A DNA stretch of 64,000 nt from Schistosoma mansoni (Eukaryota; Platyhelminthes; Trematoda; Strigeidida; Schistosomatidae). The stretch lies in the NCBI RefSeq assembly GCF_000237925.1, contig NC_031496.1, positions 11,433,428-11,497,427 on the forward strand, read 5' to 3'. The translations under genes were made by a program, and so were the position numbers. How positions within the stretch are numbered: position 1 is the first letter of the stretch; every line of letters starts with the position of its first letter. The notes below the pieces were generated by a model that saw nothing but the letters and a program-made list of their open reading frames with translations, searched no databases and was not told where the DNA came from. Below, in pieces: positions 39,295 through 50,024 of the stretch.

Positions 39295-39975
39295 TGTTTT
39301 TTCAGTTCGTACAGTAAAATAAGGCAGTATTTATTCAGTATTCTGTATGTTTCAAATCATTAAAGTTAAACTTGATTAAGTCACTTGAAACATTAATTAG
39401 AAACCAGCTTTTAATTAAGTGAGGTCACCTGATAATAAAACTTGTAAAAGTGGTTTGATTAAAAAGAAGACTTAGTTTGATCGATGAAGTGGAGCCTAGT
39501 ACTGGAACTATACTGGAAAAATAAAATGGTTTAGTAAACAATCACTTAATGTTCAGCATTTATAAAAACAACACCCAATCAATAAAAATTGTTTGGAAAT
39601 GATATGCATAATATGACTAATATAACATGCTCCACCGGAAAAAATAAACTGGTTCATGGGCATTTAATTCAAAAGGGAATGCAGATGCAGAGATGACAAG
39701 AAAATGACTAGGAGAATTTTTGAGGGAAACCTTTCTATTCATCCGTGCTATGAGATGTGTCAAAAAGAAGTCTTCACTTTGGGCCGCCTATATGTATTTC
39801 CACTGAATTATTTGCTCGTATGGTACATGTTATGTTGACTGCGGAAAGTCTGATCATTCCAAAAGCAAAGGAGACTAGTTACACTGAAATCGATTCTTGT
39901 AAAGTTATTCTAAAAATGATGAATTCTATGTCGTTAATTACAATGTCGGTAGTTATCACATTTATGAACATTTAA

Positions 39976-39996
39976 CAGGCGTAAGTAAGTAAGTAA
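39976..39996 (+). mobile_element. LINE tail stub
   Basis: AACAGGCGTAAGTAAGTAAG equals the last bases of the LINE at 44727. It is an extremely 5'-truncated insertion. Confidence 0.55.
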
Positions 39997-40105
39997 CAGT
40001 ATAAATATATATTTCACATTGCATAAACTAATACATTGCTTTCTTGCATTCTCTTTCCCCCTATCAACGAATTATTTTAAAAAAATCGAACTTCTAACGT
40101 TTAAC

Positions 40106-40541
40106 ACATTATGATGTTGAAATCATGAGTCAATTGAAGCTAGACCACCATGGAAAACCTGAAAACACTGGACGGCCGTTTCGTCCTATTATGGGCTCCT
40201 CAGCAGTGCGCATCCATGATTCCGTCTTGCGTGCGAGCTCTTAATCACTAGACCAGTGAGCTGGCATCCAACGGTGTTAATGTCTAGCTTCAGCAATCCA
40301 CGGAATTGAGCAACCATTCACCAATGTCTTTAGTGAGTTTATATCTCCCAACAGACTGGTAGGCCCTGGGTTCGAATCTCGCGAGGCGGGATCGTGGATG
40401 CTCACTTCTGAGGAGTCCGATGCTAAGACTAAACGGTTATCCATTGCTTCCAGGTTTTCCATGGTGGTCTAGCTTCAATTGACTCATCATTTCAACTATG
40501 AAAATACTGAAATCTCCATAAAACCCCTTCTGATATTTTGA
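40106..40541. mobile_element. SINE family A head-to-head dimer
   Basis: The antisense arm runs from tail to CTCCCAACAGAC and switches at AGAC (40353-40356) to sense TGGTAGGCCCTGGGTTCG through the tail. The antisense ribozyme keeps CTGAGGA and GAA, but stem II has lost a base. The sense ribozyme is degraded. Confidence 0.85.
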
Positions 40542-41563
40542 AGTACTTCTAGTTAAATTCAATAATAACAAAAGTATCTGTCAATTACTTCATAAATAAT
40601 ATACATGTTTGTCACATGTTTCAATAATAATAATAATAGTAATATCGACTTGGTTCTTGTTTTAAGATGCTTAAAAAACTTTGTTTTCAGTTAAACTTTG
40701 TTCAAAACAAACAAATTTAATTGAATATAAATAGCACATTTAGTAGAAAGTCAAAGAGGTAATAATGCAATAAAGAAAAAATAAAATAAAAGGTGAAAAT
40801 GATTGACAACGAGCAGAGAGAGATAAATAACTAAATAGACCACCAAAGATTAATCAATGATTATTTTCACAAGTAAATACATTCATAGTTATTTGTATGG
40901 CACATATGGAAATGGTGTATGTTTGATTGTTGAAAGTAAGGATAATGTTAAAAATGATTTGAGGTAGTCGGTAAAAAAACGATTGTGGATGTAGGTTTTA
41001 TGTTATTTAGTACTCTTCAGTAAGACGGATCTGTAATATTGAAGGAATTGATTGTCTTTGACTTTATTGATCAGTATTAGCTAGCAGGAAACTTAGGTTC
41101 AATGTTTCTTAAGGTGATTACTCTAAACACGTAAAATTTCGATCTATTCCATGTTAGATCGACTTATGTAGACAAATAGCTACATTGCAACTTGATTGAC
41201 AAAAGTTAATGAGCACAAAGAATTAGACAAAAATGATAATATAAAAGTGATTAATATCACGAACTAATATTAACTGACGGATCATTTTTTAAAAATGAGA
41301 CAATAGGTAAATATTCTATGCCTATTTTGTCGGATTTTTCAGGCACTTCACACTGAGGAACCTATACATACTTAAGCCTGGCTCTTTCAAAACTTACAGC
41401 GAACAGAAGGACAGCGAATAATTAAATTTAAATATAGTGGTTTATACTTGAAATGTTAGTTAATTTATAATATAACACAAATCTTTTCTAATATTAATTT
41501 ATTTTATATTATTATTTCATTTGCAGCATAACTTAATTCCTATGTTATACCATTATACTATCC

Positions 41564-41805
41564 TTAAATTCAGTTATTATTGTTTGTTTGTATCTTCCCA
41601 TTGATGTTTTGGACTACAACTGGTCAGTCTCTTATTGGCCAATAGCTGAGTGGATAGCGTGATGACGTTTGAAACGAACGGTACTGGGTTCGAGTCCCAG
41701 AGTGAACATCAACTATGAGATGCAGGTACATCCAGCTGACGAGTCCCAGATAGGACGAAACGCGCGTCAAACTGGATTCCACTGCTATCCACAATCCATC
41801 TTTGC
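41564..41805. mobile_element. SINE family B head-to-head dimer with 11-bp target-site duplication
   Basis: A short antisense arm (TTAAATTCAGTTATTATTG to CAGTCTCTTATTGGCC) joins a sense arm (AATAGCTGAGTGGATAGCG to CATCTTTGC). TTATACTATCC flanks it (41553-41563 and 41806-41816). Confidence 0.85.
41730..41777 (+). ncRNA. Hammerhead ribozyme in SINE B, extra AAA at the cleavage site
   Basis: ATCCAG/CTGGAT stem I, CTGACGA, GTCC/GGAC, GAA, ACGC/GCGT and GTC are all present. AAA (41769-41771) lies exactly between GTC and the 3' strand of stem I. Confidence 0.7.
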
Positions 41806-42012
41806 TTATACTATCCATGTTTGTTTAAATTAGAATGCAACATGAAATAAAATGATTAGTAAGTTGTGTATGAAAAATAATATGATAATTATGAACTTTC
41901 TCACGTAATAATCATTAAAATCAAGAGAAAATAAAAATTCTCAAGTACAATATGAAAATTATTGAATTCATTATCTATTTATCATTAAATTTTTATTTAG
42001 AATAAAAAATAA

Positions 42013-42358
42013 CTTTTATAAGCAAAGGTGGATAGTGGCTAGCAATGGAATCCAGATTGACGCTCGTTTCGTCCTAGTTGGGACTTCTCAGCTGGATGTA
42101 CCTGCATCTCATAGTTGATGTTCACTCTGGGACTCGAACCCAGTACCGTTCGCTTCAAATGCCATCATGTTATCCACTCAACTACTGAGTCCTGATAGCC
42201 ACTTGCTTGTGCAATGAGGTGAAGTTTAAATTCACTTAGTATTGTTTGTTTGAATCTTCACATTGATGTTTAGGACTGCAACTGGTCAATCTCTTATTAG
42301 CATATATGCATATTGTGCGTATTGCCTCGATATTGCCTTAATTCACAGGCATTATAAC
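42013..42358 (-). mobile_element. SINE family B (Smα-like), full length
   Basis: A complete antisense unit of about 340 bp: AAGCAAAGGTGGATAGTGGC, ribozyme, tRNA part (GGGACTCGAACCCAGTACC), TTTGTTTGAATCTTCACATTG, then ATTGCCTCGATATTGCC and ACAGGCATTATAA. The ribozyme has CTGAGAA (G8 lost) and three extra bases (42056-42058) at the cleavage site. Confidence 0.85.
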
Positions 42359-42364
42359 GTTTAT

Positions 42365-42527
42365 TATCCCACCGGCTAGATTGTGGATACACACTGCTGA
42401 AGAGTCCCATATTAGGACAAAATGGTCGTTCAATGTTTACAAGTTTTTCATGATTGTCTAACTTCAATTGAATCATGAATTCAACTATTAAACTACATAA
42501 AATCTTCATAAAACCCTCTTCTGACAA
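42365..42527 (+). mobile_element. SINE family A 3' fragment
   Basis: Starts before the ribozyme (GATTGTGGATACACACTG) and ends ACCCTCTTCTGAC. The ribozyme has AAA for GAA, so it is dead. Confidence 0.75.
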
Positions 42528-42737
42528 AAATAAGTCAAACTTTTTTTTATTTTTTTAATTGACTGATATAGACCAAGAAATAAAAAAAATTATTTTTTTC
42601 CTTGTTTAATGAAAATGCAACATTCAATCAATCAAGAACAGATATACATAAAATAATTGACATGAGGTAATTTCAATGTTGAAATTTTAATTGACAAGTT
42701 AAACCCGGTGTATAGTCATTATTCAAAGGAAATATAA

Positions 42738-42754
42738 TATATATATATATATAT
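42738..42754. repeat. (TA)n microsatellite
   Basis: Short AT run. Confidence 0.8.
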
Positions 42755-42879
42755 TATCTAAGCATATATAATTAAAAGAAAAGTACCTGTCATTTTTACT
42801 TATCCTTTGTTTTAAAATATCTTCTTACTTGTATGGTTATATTATGAAACAAAAAAATTTAGATGGAATACTTACAATT

Positions 42880-43015
42880 AGAACTCTACCTGTAGCTCCT
42901 CCGAGGACTACTGCCGGTCCCAAACTCGGATAAAGGAGGAAGGTTGGGCATGATGTTAGTAACCCCATCCCGTATAAAAACCAACTCGCTAAAAAAACGC
43001 TAACCAGAAAGTAAC
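42880..43015 (+). mobile_element. LINE 5'-region fragment
   Basis: GC-rich segment with AACTCTACCTGTAGCTCCTC, then GGTCCCAAACTCGGATAAAG and AACCCCATCCCGTATAAAAA. I recognise this as the leader of a schistosome LINE; a related CCCCTCCGGGGAC piece is at 63400. No reverse transcriptase is attached. Confidence 0.5.
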
Positions 43016-43199
43016 TTACAATTAAATTAGTTGAATTTATATCAATAAAAGTTTTATGTGTTGATATCGGTAAGAATGATTAATTTCACTTTGTTTATGT
43101 TCAAAAATGTAACTAATCTGTCAATTATTATTCCTATATGTACTGAATGGATTGCCTCGATTAAACATTATGTCATAAAATTTAGTGTATTCGGTTTTG

Positions 43200-43322
43200 A
43201 GATAACAGTAGAATTCAGGAAACAGGCTTTGTCTGGATGTGAATATTAACGTTGAAGTGTAAGTACATCCAACCGACTAGTCCTAGATAATAAGAAACAG
43301 GCGGCTTAGATTTTATTACTAT
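43200..43322 (+). mobile_element. SINE family B, old fragment
   Basis: GTGAATATTAACGTTGAAG, ACATCCAACCGACTAGTCC and a decayed 3' stem region. Confidence 0.45.
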
Positions 43323-43679
43323 GATAAGTTTCTGTGTTATGTTCCCTCATATTTCTATACTCTTTAATGAAAGAAAAATGATGGTAATACATTTACTCTA
43401 TAAATTTAGTATCACTAACAATTAGAAATCAAATTACTATAGAACTTGGGTTCATAGAACTTAACGGAACACTGAGGTTTTTATCTGTAAATTTAAAATT
43501 TACCAAGTTTAATTCCATATCTTCTCTAATCAAGATTCTTGGAATATTAAAATTTTAACAAAACTACATTTGCTTCAATACAGTCTAACTTATTAGTTAT
43601 ATTTTCAAAATTTCAAGCAAAATCATTATTCGCCATTCTATAAGGAACTGTAAAAATTGTTGTATTATTAATTTCCATA

Positions 43680-43990
43680 GGTAATTTTCTGAGTTCTAAT
43701 GAGAAGCCATGACCAGTGGAGTCCAACCGTATTAGATGTTATGAAGTTACATATCAATCGCATTTGAAGGCATTTGGACATCATCCTGAATTGATTAAAA
43801 CTAGACATGTAAACCACTGGATCCCTACTAACCAATCTAAAGGTTAAGTTCTTATTACAAGACCTGAGGGTTTTAAGTTAGACTTCTGTTAGGGTCGTGG
43901 ATAAAGACTTCCAAGTAGTCCCTAACTAGGATGAAATAATTATCTACTGATTCCTGATTCACAGTGTTTGTCTAACTAAAGTTAGTTTGT
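43680..43990 (+). mobile_element. SINE family A, old copy
   Basis: TTCTAATGAGAAGCCATGACC, AAAGGTTAAGTTCTTATTAC, GGGTCGTGGATAAAGAC and AGTCCCTAACTAGGATG are in order. The B dimer at 43991 landed at its end. Confidence 0.6.
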
Positions 43991-44296
43991 ATTCACTTAG
44001 TATTGTTTGTTTGAATCTTCACATTGATGTTTAGGACTGCAACTGGTCAGCCTCTATTGGCATATGTGCATACTGTGCGTATTGCCTCAATATTGCCTTA
44101 ATTCACAAACATTATAAGCAATGATAGATAGTGGCTAGCAGTGGATAACGCGATGGCGTTTGGAGCGAAAGTTACTGGGTTCGAGTCCCAGAGTAAACAT
44201 CAACTCTGAAATGCAAGTACATCCAGCTGACGAGTCCCAAATAGGACGAAATGCACATCCTGGATTCCACTATTATCCACCATCCATCTTTGCTTA
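43991..44296. mobile_element. SINE family B head-to-head dimer with 14-bp target-site duplication
   Basis: The antisense arm (TTCACTTAGTATTGTTTG to GTGGCTAGCAGTGG) switches at AGTGGA (44140-44145) to a sense arm with tRNA part and ribozyme. TAAAGTTAGTTTGT flanks it (43977-43990 and 44297-44310). Confidence 0.9.
44221..44265 (+). ncRNA. Hammerhead ribozyme in SINE B, nearly intact
   Basis: ATCCAG/CTGGAT, CTGACGA, GTCC/GGAC and GAA are kept. Stem III ATGC/ACAT has one mismatch, and the cleavage triplet is ATC, which is allowed but weaker than GTC. Confidence 0.65.
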
Positions 44297-44726
44297 TAAA
44301 GTTAGTTTGTGTTTGTAAACTATAGAATTCAATAACCTATACAAACCCCCCCACCCATACTCACAGTTCACTTCATTATTTCATTCAATACCAAATAAAA
44401 CAAATGTTGTTTTTTTAAAGTGAACAAACAAAATATACACGTATATCAAAGGTATTTCACACCGCAATGATTTAGATCTTCTTTTCAATAAATTTCAAAA
44501 TTTAAAAATATTGTCAAATTTCAAATTTGTTTATATGAGGTTTAAGAAAATTGAGTTCAATATTCATGTAGTTTATTAAGTAAGTGAAACAAACAAACAA
44601 ACAAAAATTAACATTTAAAATTAAATTATTCATAAATTTAAGTGTAAATTCAATTCATTAAAATTTAAAGTTCAAATGGTTTGTTTTAATATGGTGATAA
44701 TTATGACAGTTTATTTAGGAGAGTCT

Positions 44727-45076
44727 ACGCAAGATACTTCGGATCCGTTGGCCAGACACTATCAGCAACAAACTATTGTGGGAGAGAGCAAACCAGATTC
44801 CATCCAGCGGAGGAAGAAATCAGGGAGAAGCGCTGGAAGTGGATAGGACACAAATTGAGGAAATCACTCAACTGCATCACAAGACAAAACCTCATTTGGA
44901 GTCCTCAAGGCCAAAGGAGAACAGGAAGACCGAAGAACACATTACGCCGAGAAATGGAGACAGACATGAGAAGAATGAACAAAAGTTGGAAAGACCTATA
45001 AAGGAAGGCCCAGGACAGAGTAGGTTGGAGAATGCTGGTCGGTGGGAGTAACAGGCGTAAGTAAGTAAGTAAGTAA
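44727..45076 (+). mobile_element. LINE 3' end (SR2/Perere-like), (AAGT)n tail
   Basis: It begins at the motif encoding [23 protein letters not shown] sequence and runs through the same [16 protein letters not shown] end as 24215 in shifted frames. An internal deletion removes the GLCSI codons. It ends AGGCGTAAGTAAGTAAGTAA. Confidence 0.8.
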
Positions 45077-45164
45077 ATCATCCTGTTGTTGATGTTAAAG
45101 ACTTCAAGAACTCAGTCTCTTTTGTTATATTTATATTTCTGTTGAACGAGCTAGGGACTATCTA

Positions 45165-45325
45165 AATTCAGCAAGTAATTGGATAATATATTGGTGTTTG
45201 AAATGATAGGTACTGAGTTTGAATATCATTGTAAACATCGACACTGAGATTATTGTACACCCAGCTGATAAGCCTCAAGTCAGGATGAAACACATGTCCT
45301 CGATTTCACTCCTATGTGTTATTCC
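45165..45325 (+). mobile_element. SINE family B, old copy
   Basis: AAATTCAGCAAGTAATTGGA, GTACTGAGTTTGAATATC, CACCCAGCTGATAAGCC. Confidence 0.5.
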
Positions 45326-45971
45326 ACTTAATAATAATCATAGTTCATTGTAATTTTCCTTGTTCACTCATTTCTGAAAGGTTCTAATTCAGCACGAGAG
45401 ACTAATATTTTCACCAATTTCATTGATATAAATTTCTTATATTTAATCTGAATGGCTATAAGAGGTTCCTAAATATAACCCCTTTATCTTAAATTACTTT
45501 AATCATTAAGTATTGGAAAGTAACACATCATATTAGTTCTAAATTTGACTTCAGAACATATATATGTAGTGAATTATTAGTTTTGATTTCTCATAATAGT
45601 GATCACATCGATACTAAAATACTCTTATAGCGAATAGAAATTGATTAGATAGTAATTAGGATTCAGAAAGTATTTCGTCAATTGATTCTTAAACATTTGG
45701 AACATATAATTAGTAGTATACTTTTAACTTGCATATAGAGTCTAACCAAGGATTTCAAGAAGAAATGATACGATAGTCAAATAGTAATACTCTAAATTCA
45801 GTGACTTAATAATATCTTACTCTTTATGGAACTTTAATTTAAAGTCAAGAGTATACATTGATAAGAAATCCAAAATTAAGATTAAATATCTATTCAAACC
45901 ATTTTAGTTTTAATGCTTCTCTGCAAATTCCCTGTTTGTCATATAAATTACTACTAGTGCTCACACTAATA

Positions 45972-46299
45972 CTGCGGGAAGGCTACATAGAGTGGAGTGT
46001 TGTGGTGGGGCGGCATCGGTTGTAAAGGTCTCTGCTGGCGGAGAGATTCGTGACGTGCAGCAGCTGGGCGGACGTTGGATGTAGATGGCTCAAGCGGTAA
46101 CCATAGTGCAGGCGTTATGCGTCCCGGGTGCTGAGTGGACATTGGACTTAGACTGCCCGGCGCGTCGATATTGCTACAGAGGTCTACACGCCAACGGACA
46201 CAAGATTTTGACTAGGAGTACGTCATAGACTGCGGCAAAGAAGAAAGTGGCACGGCCAGCAGAACAACCTCAAGAGCGACCGTATAAAAGGGTGACGAG
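45972..46299. other. GC-rich island, unclassified
   Basis: About 330 bp that is clearly GC-richer than its flanks, with no long open frame. It abuts LTR-like repeat D1 and has CGTATAAAAGG just before it. It is probably an internal end piece of a retroelement, but I could not assign it. Confidence 0.5.
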
Positions 46300-46579
46300 T
46301 GTGATGTATGCTACTTATGTAGACAGACATAGGTAGTGTGTAACACTAATCAGAAGTGAAATACCTGGTAGCAAAAGGTCGAGAAGACTGAACTGAAGAA
46401 AATACAAGGGGGAACATAAAGGAATTGTGAATTGGAAGAATTACAAAGGATCTAAGGGACGATTGATGAAGGATTCTCAAATGAAGTATTTAATGTATGG
46501 TTTTCATATTTTACGAAAAACTCTGTAATTTAGCATTAAACAATAATTAGTTATCCCCATCAAGTTTTCGTCGGCAACA
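46300..46579 (+). mobile_element. LTR-like repeat D, copy 1 (fossil, unclassified)
   Basis: Begins TGTGATGTATGCTACTTATG and ends GTCGGCAACA, so it has TG..CA ends. It resembles 47873-48146. It could be a solo LTR or a truncated LTR element; no coding region is seen. Confidence 0.4.
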
Positions 46580-46597
46580 CTACTACTAGTAGTGTAG

Positions 46598-46830
46598 TGT
46601 GGTCTACTTATATCCATATAAGTAGTATATGGTGATGGTCAAACATAGAATGTATTTGGCAGAAGACCGATAAAGAAAGAACTGAAATGAACCGCAATTG
46701 GTAGGAAAATGCATGAACAATGAAATTAGAGAAGAGGAACTGATATTTACAGAAGGAACAGTGAAGATTGAGACAATTGATTGTTATTTTGCAAATTAAC
46801 TGTTTGCTGTATGGTTATTAGAATTTAGTG
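46598..46830 (+). mobile_element. LTR-like repeat C, copy 2 (fossil, unclassified)
   Basis: Opens with the hairpin CTACTTATATCCATATAAG and matches the copy at 17302. It lies 18 bp after repeat D1. Confidence 0.4.
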
Positions 46831-46964
46831 AGATAGTCTTTAATTTGGGCTTAAATCCATTCGATTGTCCACAGTCATGTTCTGTTCACTACGGTAGTAG
46901 TACAGATTACACGATTTTTGACAAACAGCAAATTGTATCTTAAAATATTAAGTATTCTTATCGT

Positions 46965-47130
46965 GTTAATTATCATATGGTATATGACTTATATAAAGTA
47001 GACACGGGAGATGTTGAAAATGACAATGAAATTTCTTCCATTAATCCATATATTTCCGAGAACAAAACACCTTCAAAACTATTCACTTGATGTATGAATC
47101 TTCTCATTTATTTATCCCTGCTTCTAAAAA
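46965..47130 (+). repeat. Repeat E with coding-like end (copy 2)
   Basis: GATGTTGAAAATGACAATG leads to a frame ending SENKTPSKLFT and stop, diverged from 32640-32860. Confidence 0.4.
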
Positions 47131-47626
47131 TACAAAAGAATACATCATATTGGTATAATGATACTTTTTTATAAAAGAAAAAGAGAAAAAACTGTTTATT
47201 CCATATCATATTAATACAAAAAGTTACAAATTAACTATACATTTATGCACAAAGGGAACAAATGAATAGATTAGTACAATTAGATCTCATGGGATAGCTA
47301 CCTTAGTTACAAATATAAAATAGACAAAAAGTAGAGTAAAGTATCAATTATTTGAAAGGGGGAACGTAATATTATCATACTACTAATAATAATAACTATA
47401 GATCTGCTAGAATTTATTCGTATTTTCTCACTGATATATACAAAACAAACTAAATATTAAACAATAATGATGATTACATAGTTTTACAAATTCATTCTAT
47501 ATACTTTTTTTATATAAAAGAAATTTCTAGTCTCAATTCATGGATGAATAAATGATTGGTTAACAAAAGGGAAAAAGTTCTTTGTTTACCCCTTATTGAA
47601 ATTCCAATTTGTCTCCTTGAAGAAAA

Positions 47627-47629
<3 letters not shown>

Positions 47630-47670
<41 letters not shown>
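47630..47670. repeat. (TA)n microsatellite
   Basis: About 20 AT dinucleotides. Confidence 0.95.
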
Positions 47671-47671
<1 letters not shown>

Positions 47672-47872
47672 CATGATGCTACTGATTACAACACAATCTT
47701 GTTAATTATGTAAAGGGGTAAATTTATAAAGATTAAAAACAAAAAATCCTAAAGTAAAATTACTAATAGCAACAGTTAGATGAATTATTAAATAATGTAG
47801 ACATTTACACAAACACACATACACACACATACATGTACTCATATGAACACATGTACATAGACTCAAAAATCT

Positions 47873-48146
47873 TGTGATGTATGCTACTTATACGAATAGA
47901 TATAAGTAGTGTGTCAGGAATTAGAAGTAGAATTTTTACTGACAGAAAAGGAATATGAGGAAAAAATAAAGGAAATTAGAAGCAGTCTGAGTAACAATAG
48001 AAATGAAAGAACGATAGGGTTTGTACGATGAAATTTAAGAGGGATGTGCAAATGGTGTATTTTTTCACATTTTACAAATACAGTGTGTAATCTTGTTTGA
48101 TGCAATAAATTGGTTTACCCTAATTAATTCTTCTTTCGATACAATA
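47873..48146 (+). mobile_element. LTR-like repeat D, copy 2 (fossil, unclassified)
   Basis: Shares the TGTGATGTATGCTACTTAT opening and CATTTTAC..CTAAT-type end with 46300. It is more diverged and has no coding region. Confidence 0.35.
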
Positions 48147-50024
48147 TTATTATCTTAATAGAAATTATAAACTATCCATCTTATGAATAGATAACAAAAA
48201 ATAAGAAATAATGATTCCTGGAGAATCATGAGTATCAGGATGTTGAAAATGATGTCAGATCTAATAAGACATATAATGTTTTAACAGATATCTTTCATCA
48301 GAACGATTTGAAATTTGATTACTACCCTTTTTAGAATCTCAGCAAAATTCATTTTCCAAGCCAATCACTAATAAAAACATGATTATTATCTCTATAGATA
48401 GATTTTCTGTAAAGATTTTGACTAGTACTTTCTTTTTAGAACAAATGGAATCTAATTAGATTGAAAAGTAGAAAGCGTTGGTTTAGGATCTATCAACACG
48501 TCTCATTAGTCAGTCCTCAATGGATCTAACCAAGAATCTTCTGATCTTACTGCGAATATAATACTTATCGACCGAGAATCCATAATCGAATGGTTTTGAA
48601 TGTTAATCGATTTGTGGCATCATACAACCTTCATTCAATGTCATTCATGAGTAATTTGTTTACTTCTGACAGCGTGTTTTATGATCATTGATAGTTTCCA
48701 GATAGATTTTCAAAACTTTCGTCTAAAGCTGTTCTCTTCCGTGGACTCAGCCACTCAATGAACGAAGCGATCACTCCAATAATACTTTATGAGGATCACT
48801 GTATATCAAATATATATATATATATGTTCACTTAAAAACTAGCTGTCCATCGTCTAATAAAATCCTTTTTGATGTTTCTTTTGATAATAACAATAAAACA
48901 AACAACAACAAAAAACAAACGAAACTAGGCGTTGTCATAAAAACATTTTTCTCTACATGTATTTTTCACCTTTATTTTTTACAGATATTGTATGTATTGT
49001 TTGTCTTTTAATCTTTGTTTTAGTTCATTAAACAACTAAAATAAGGTGAACTTGGTTACTGTGACAACTGTGTTGTTTTTGTTGTTATTAGCTTTATGAA
49101 TAGTGACAGTAATAGTAGTGATATCAGTGATAATAATAATGATAGTAGTAGTAGTAGTGGTAGCAATAGTAGTAGTAGTAATATTAGTAGTTTCCTTATG
49201 AACATCTTCAACACTGACAATGAAAACGATAATAAAACAAAACCCTAACAATATATGTAACCGAAGTATACATTGAATACATGCATATAAATGTATGATG
49301 GTAGACATTCTTCTTCTTTAAGGGATTTCTTTCAATTTCATACATTTAAACAAGGATATCCTATGTATGAAAACTACATTAATCTAACCAACAAAAAAAG
49401 GATAAACAGTTGTTTTTCATCTTTCAGTCTGTTCCACTTGGAAATAGATTGATGTAAATAGACAGATTGATCAAAAGATATAAAGTTGATTTATATAAAA
49501 TGAAGTCACCTTTTTGTTTAGGATAATTTTTTTGTGGTAATCATGATTTAAGATGATAAGAAATGATAAATTAACAATATTTTAGTACAGTGTAATTCAC
49601 CAATGAAAAATTGACAATTCGAACCAAATATGGGAAGAAGTTTTGAAGTTGTATTGTCTGTAGTGATAGATAAATAAATAGAGTCATTTGAAGATCGGTA
49701 TTTTCATAGATATTTGATCATACATCTACGTAACTTCCATTTTGCTGTCATCCATGATTTGTACCACTAAGATGGAGAAATATACCTCCTTAACAAGTTG
49801 TTTACTCAACTATGAAGTTTTATTCTCATCTGTATTTTTTTCTCTGAACAAAACTAACGGTTCTATGAAATGTTTCATGATTGGATTAACGTCACAGAAA
49901 ACATAACACGTTTAGTATTCTAGATAATACTAATTGATGAAATATTGAAGAAATCAGAATAGGTTGAATAAAATCTTTATTATTTATAGTCCAATCGATT
50001 TTAAAATTCTTATATTTACTTATT
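48147..50024. other. AT-rich stretch, no gene seen
   Basis: AGT microsatellite and short AT runs only. The 90-codon minus-strand frame at 49036-49308 is a translation of the microsatellite. Confidence 0.5.
49138..49190. repeat. (AGT)n microsatellite
   Basis: Runs of GTAGTAGTAGTAG with interruptions. Confidence 0.8.

Noticed and set aside
44776-45051. 91-codon frame as a host gene
   Set aside because: Shifted frame of the LINE 3' end.
49036-49308. 90-codon Thr/Ile-rich frame
   Set aside because: Translation of the AGT microsatellite.
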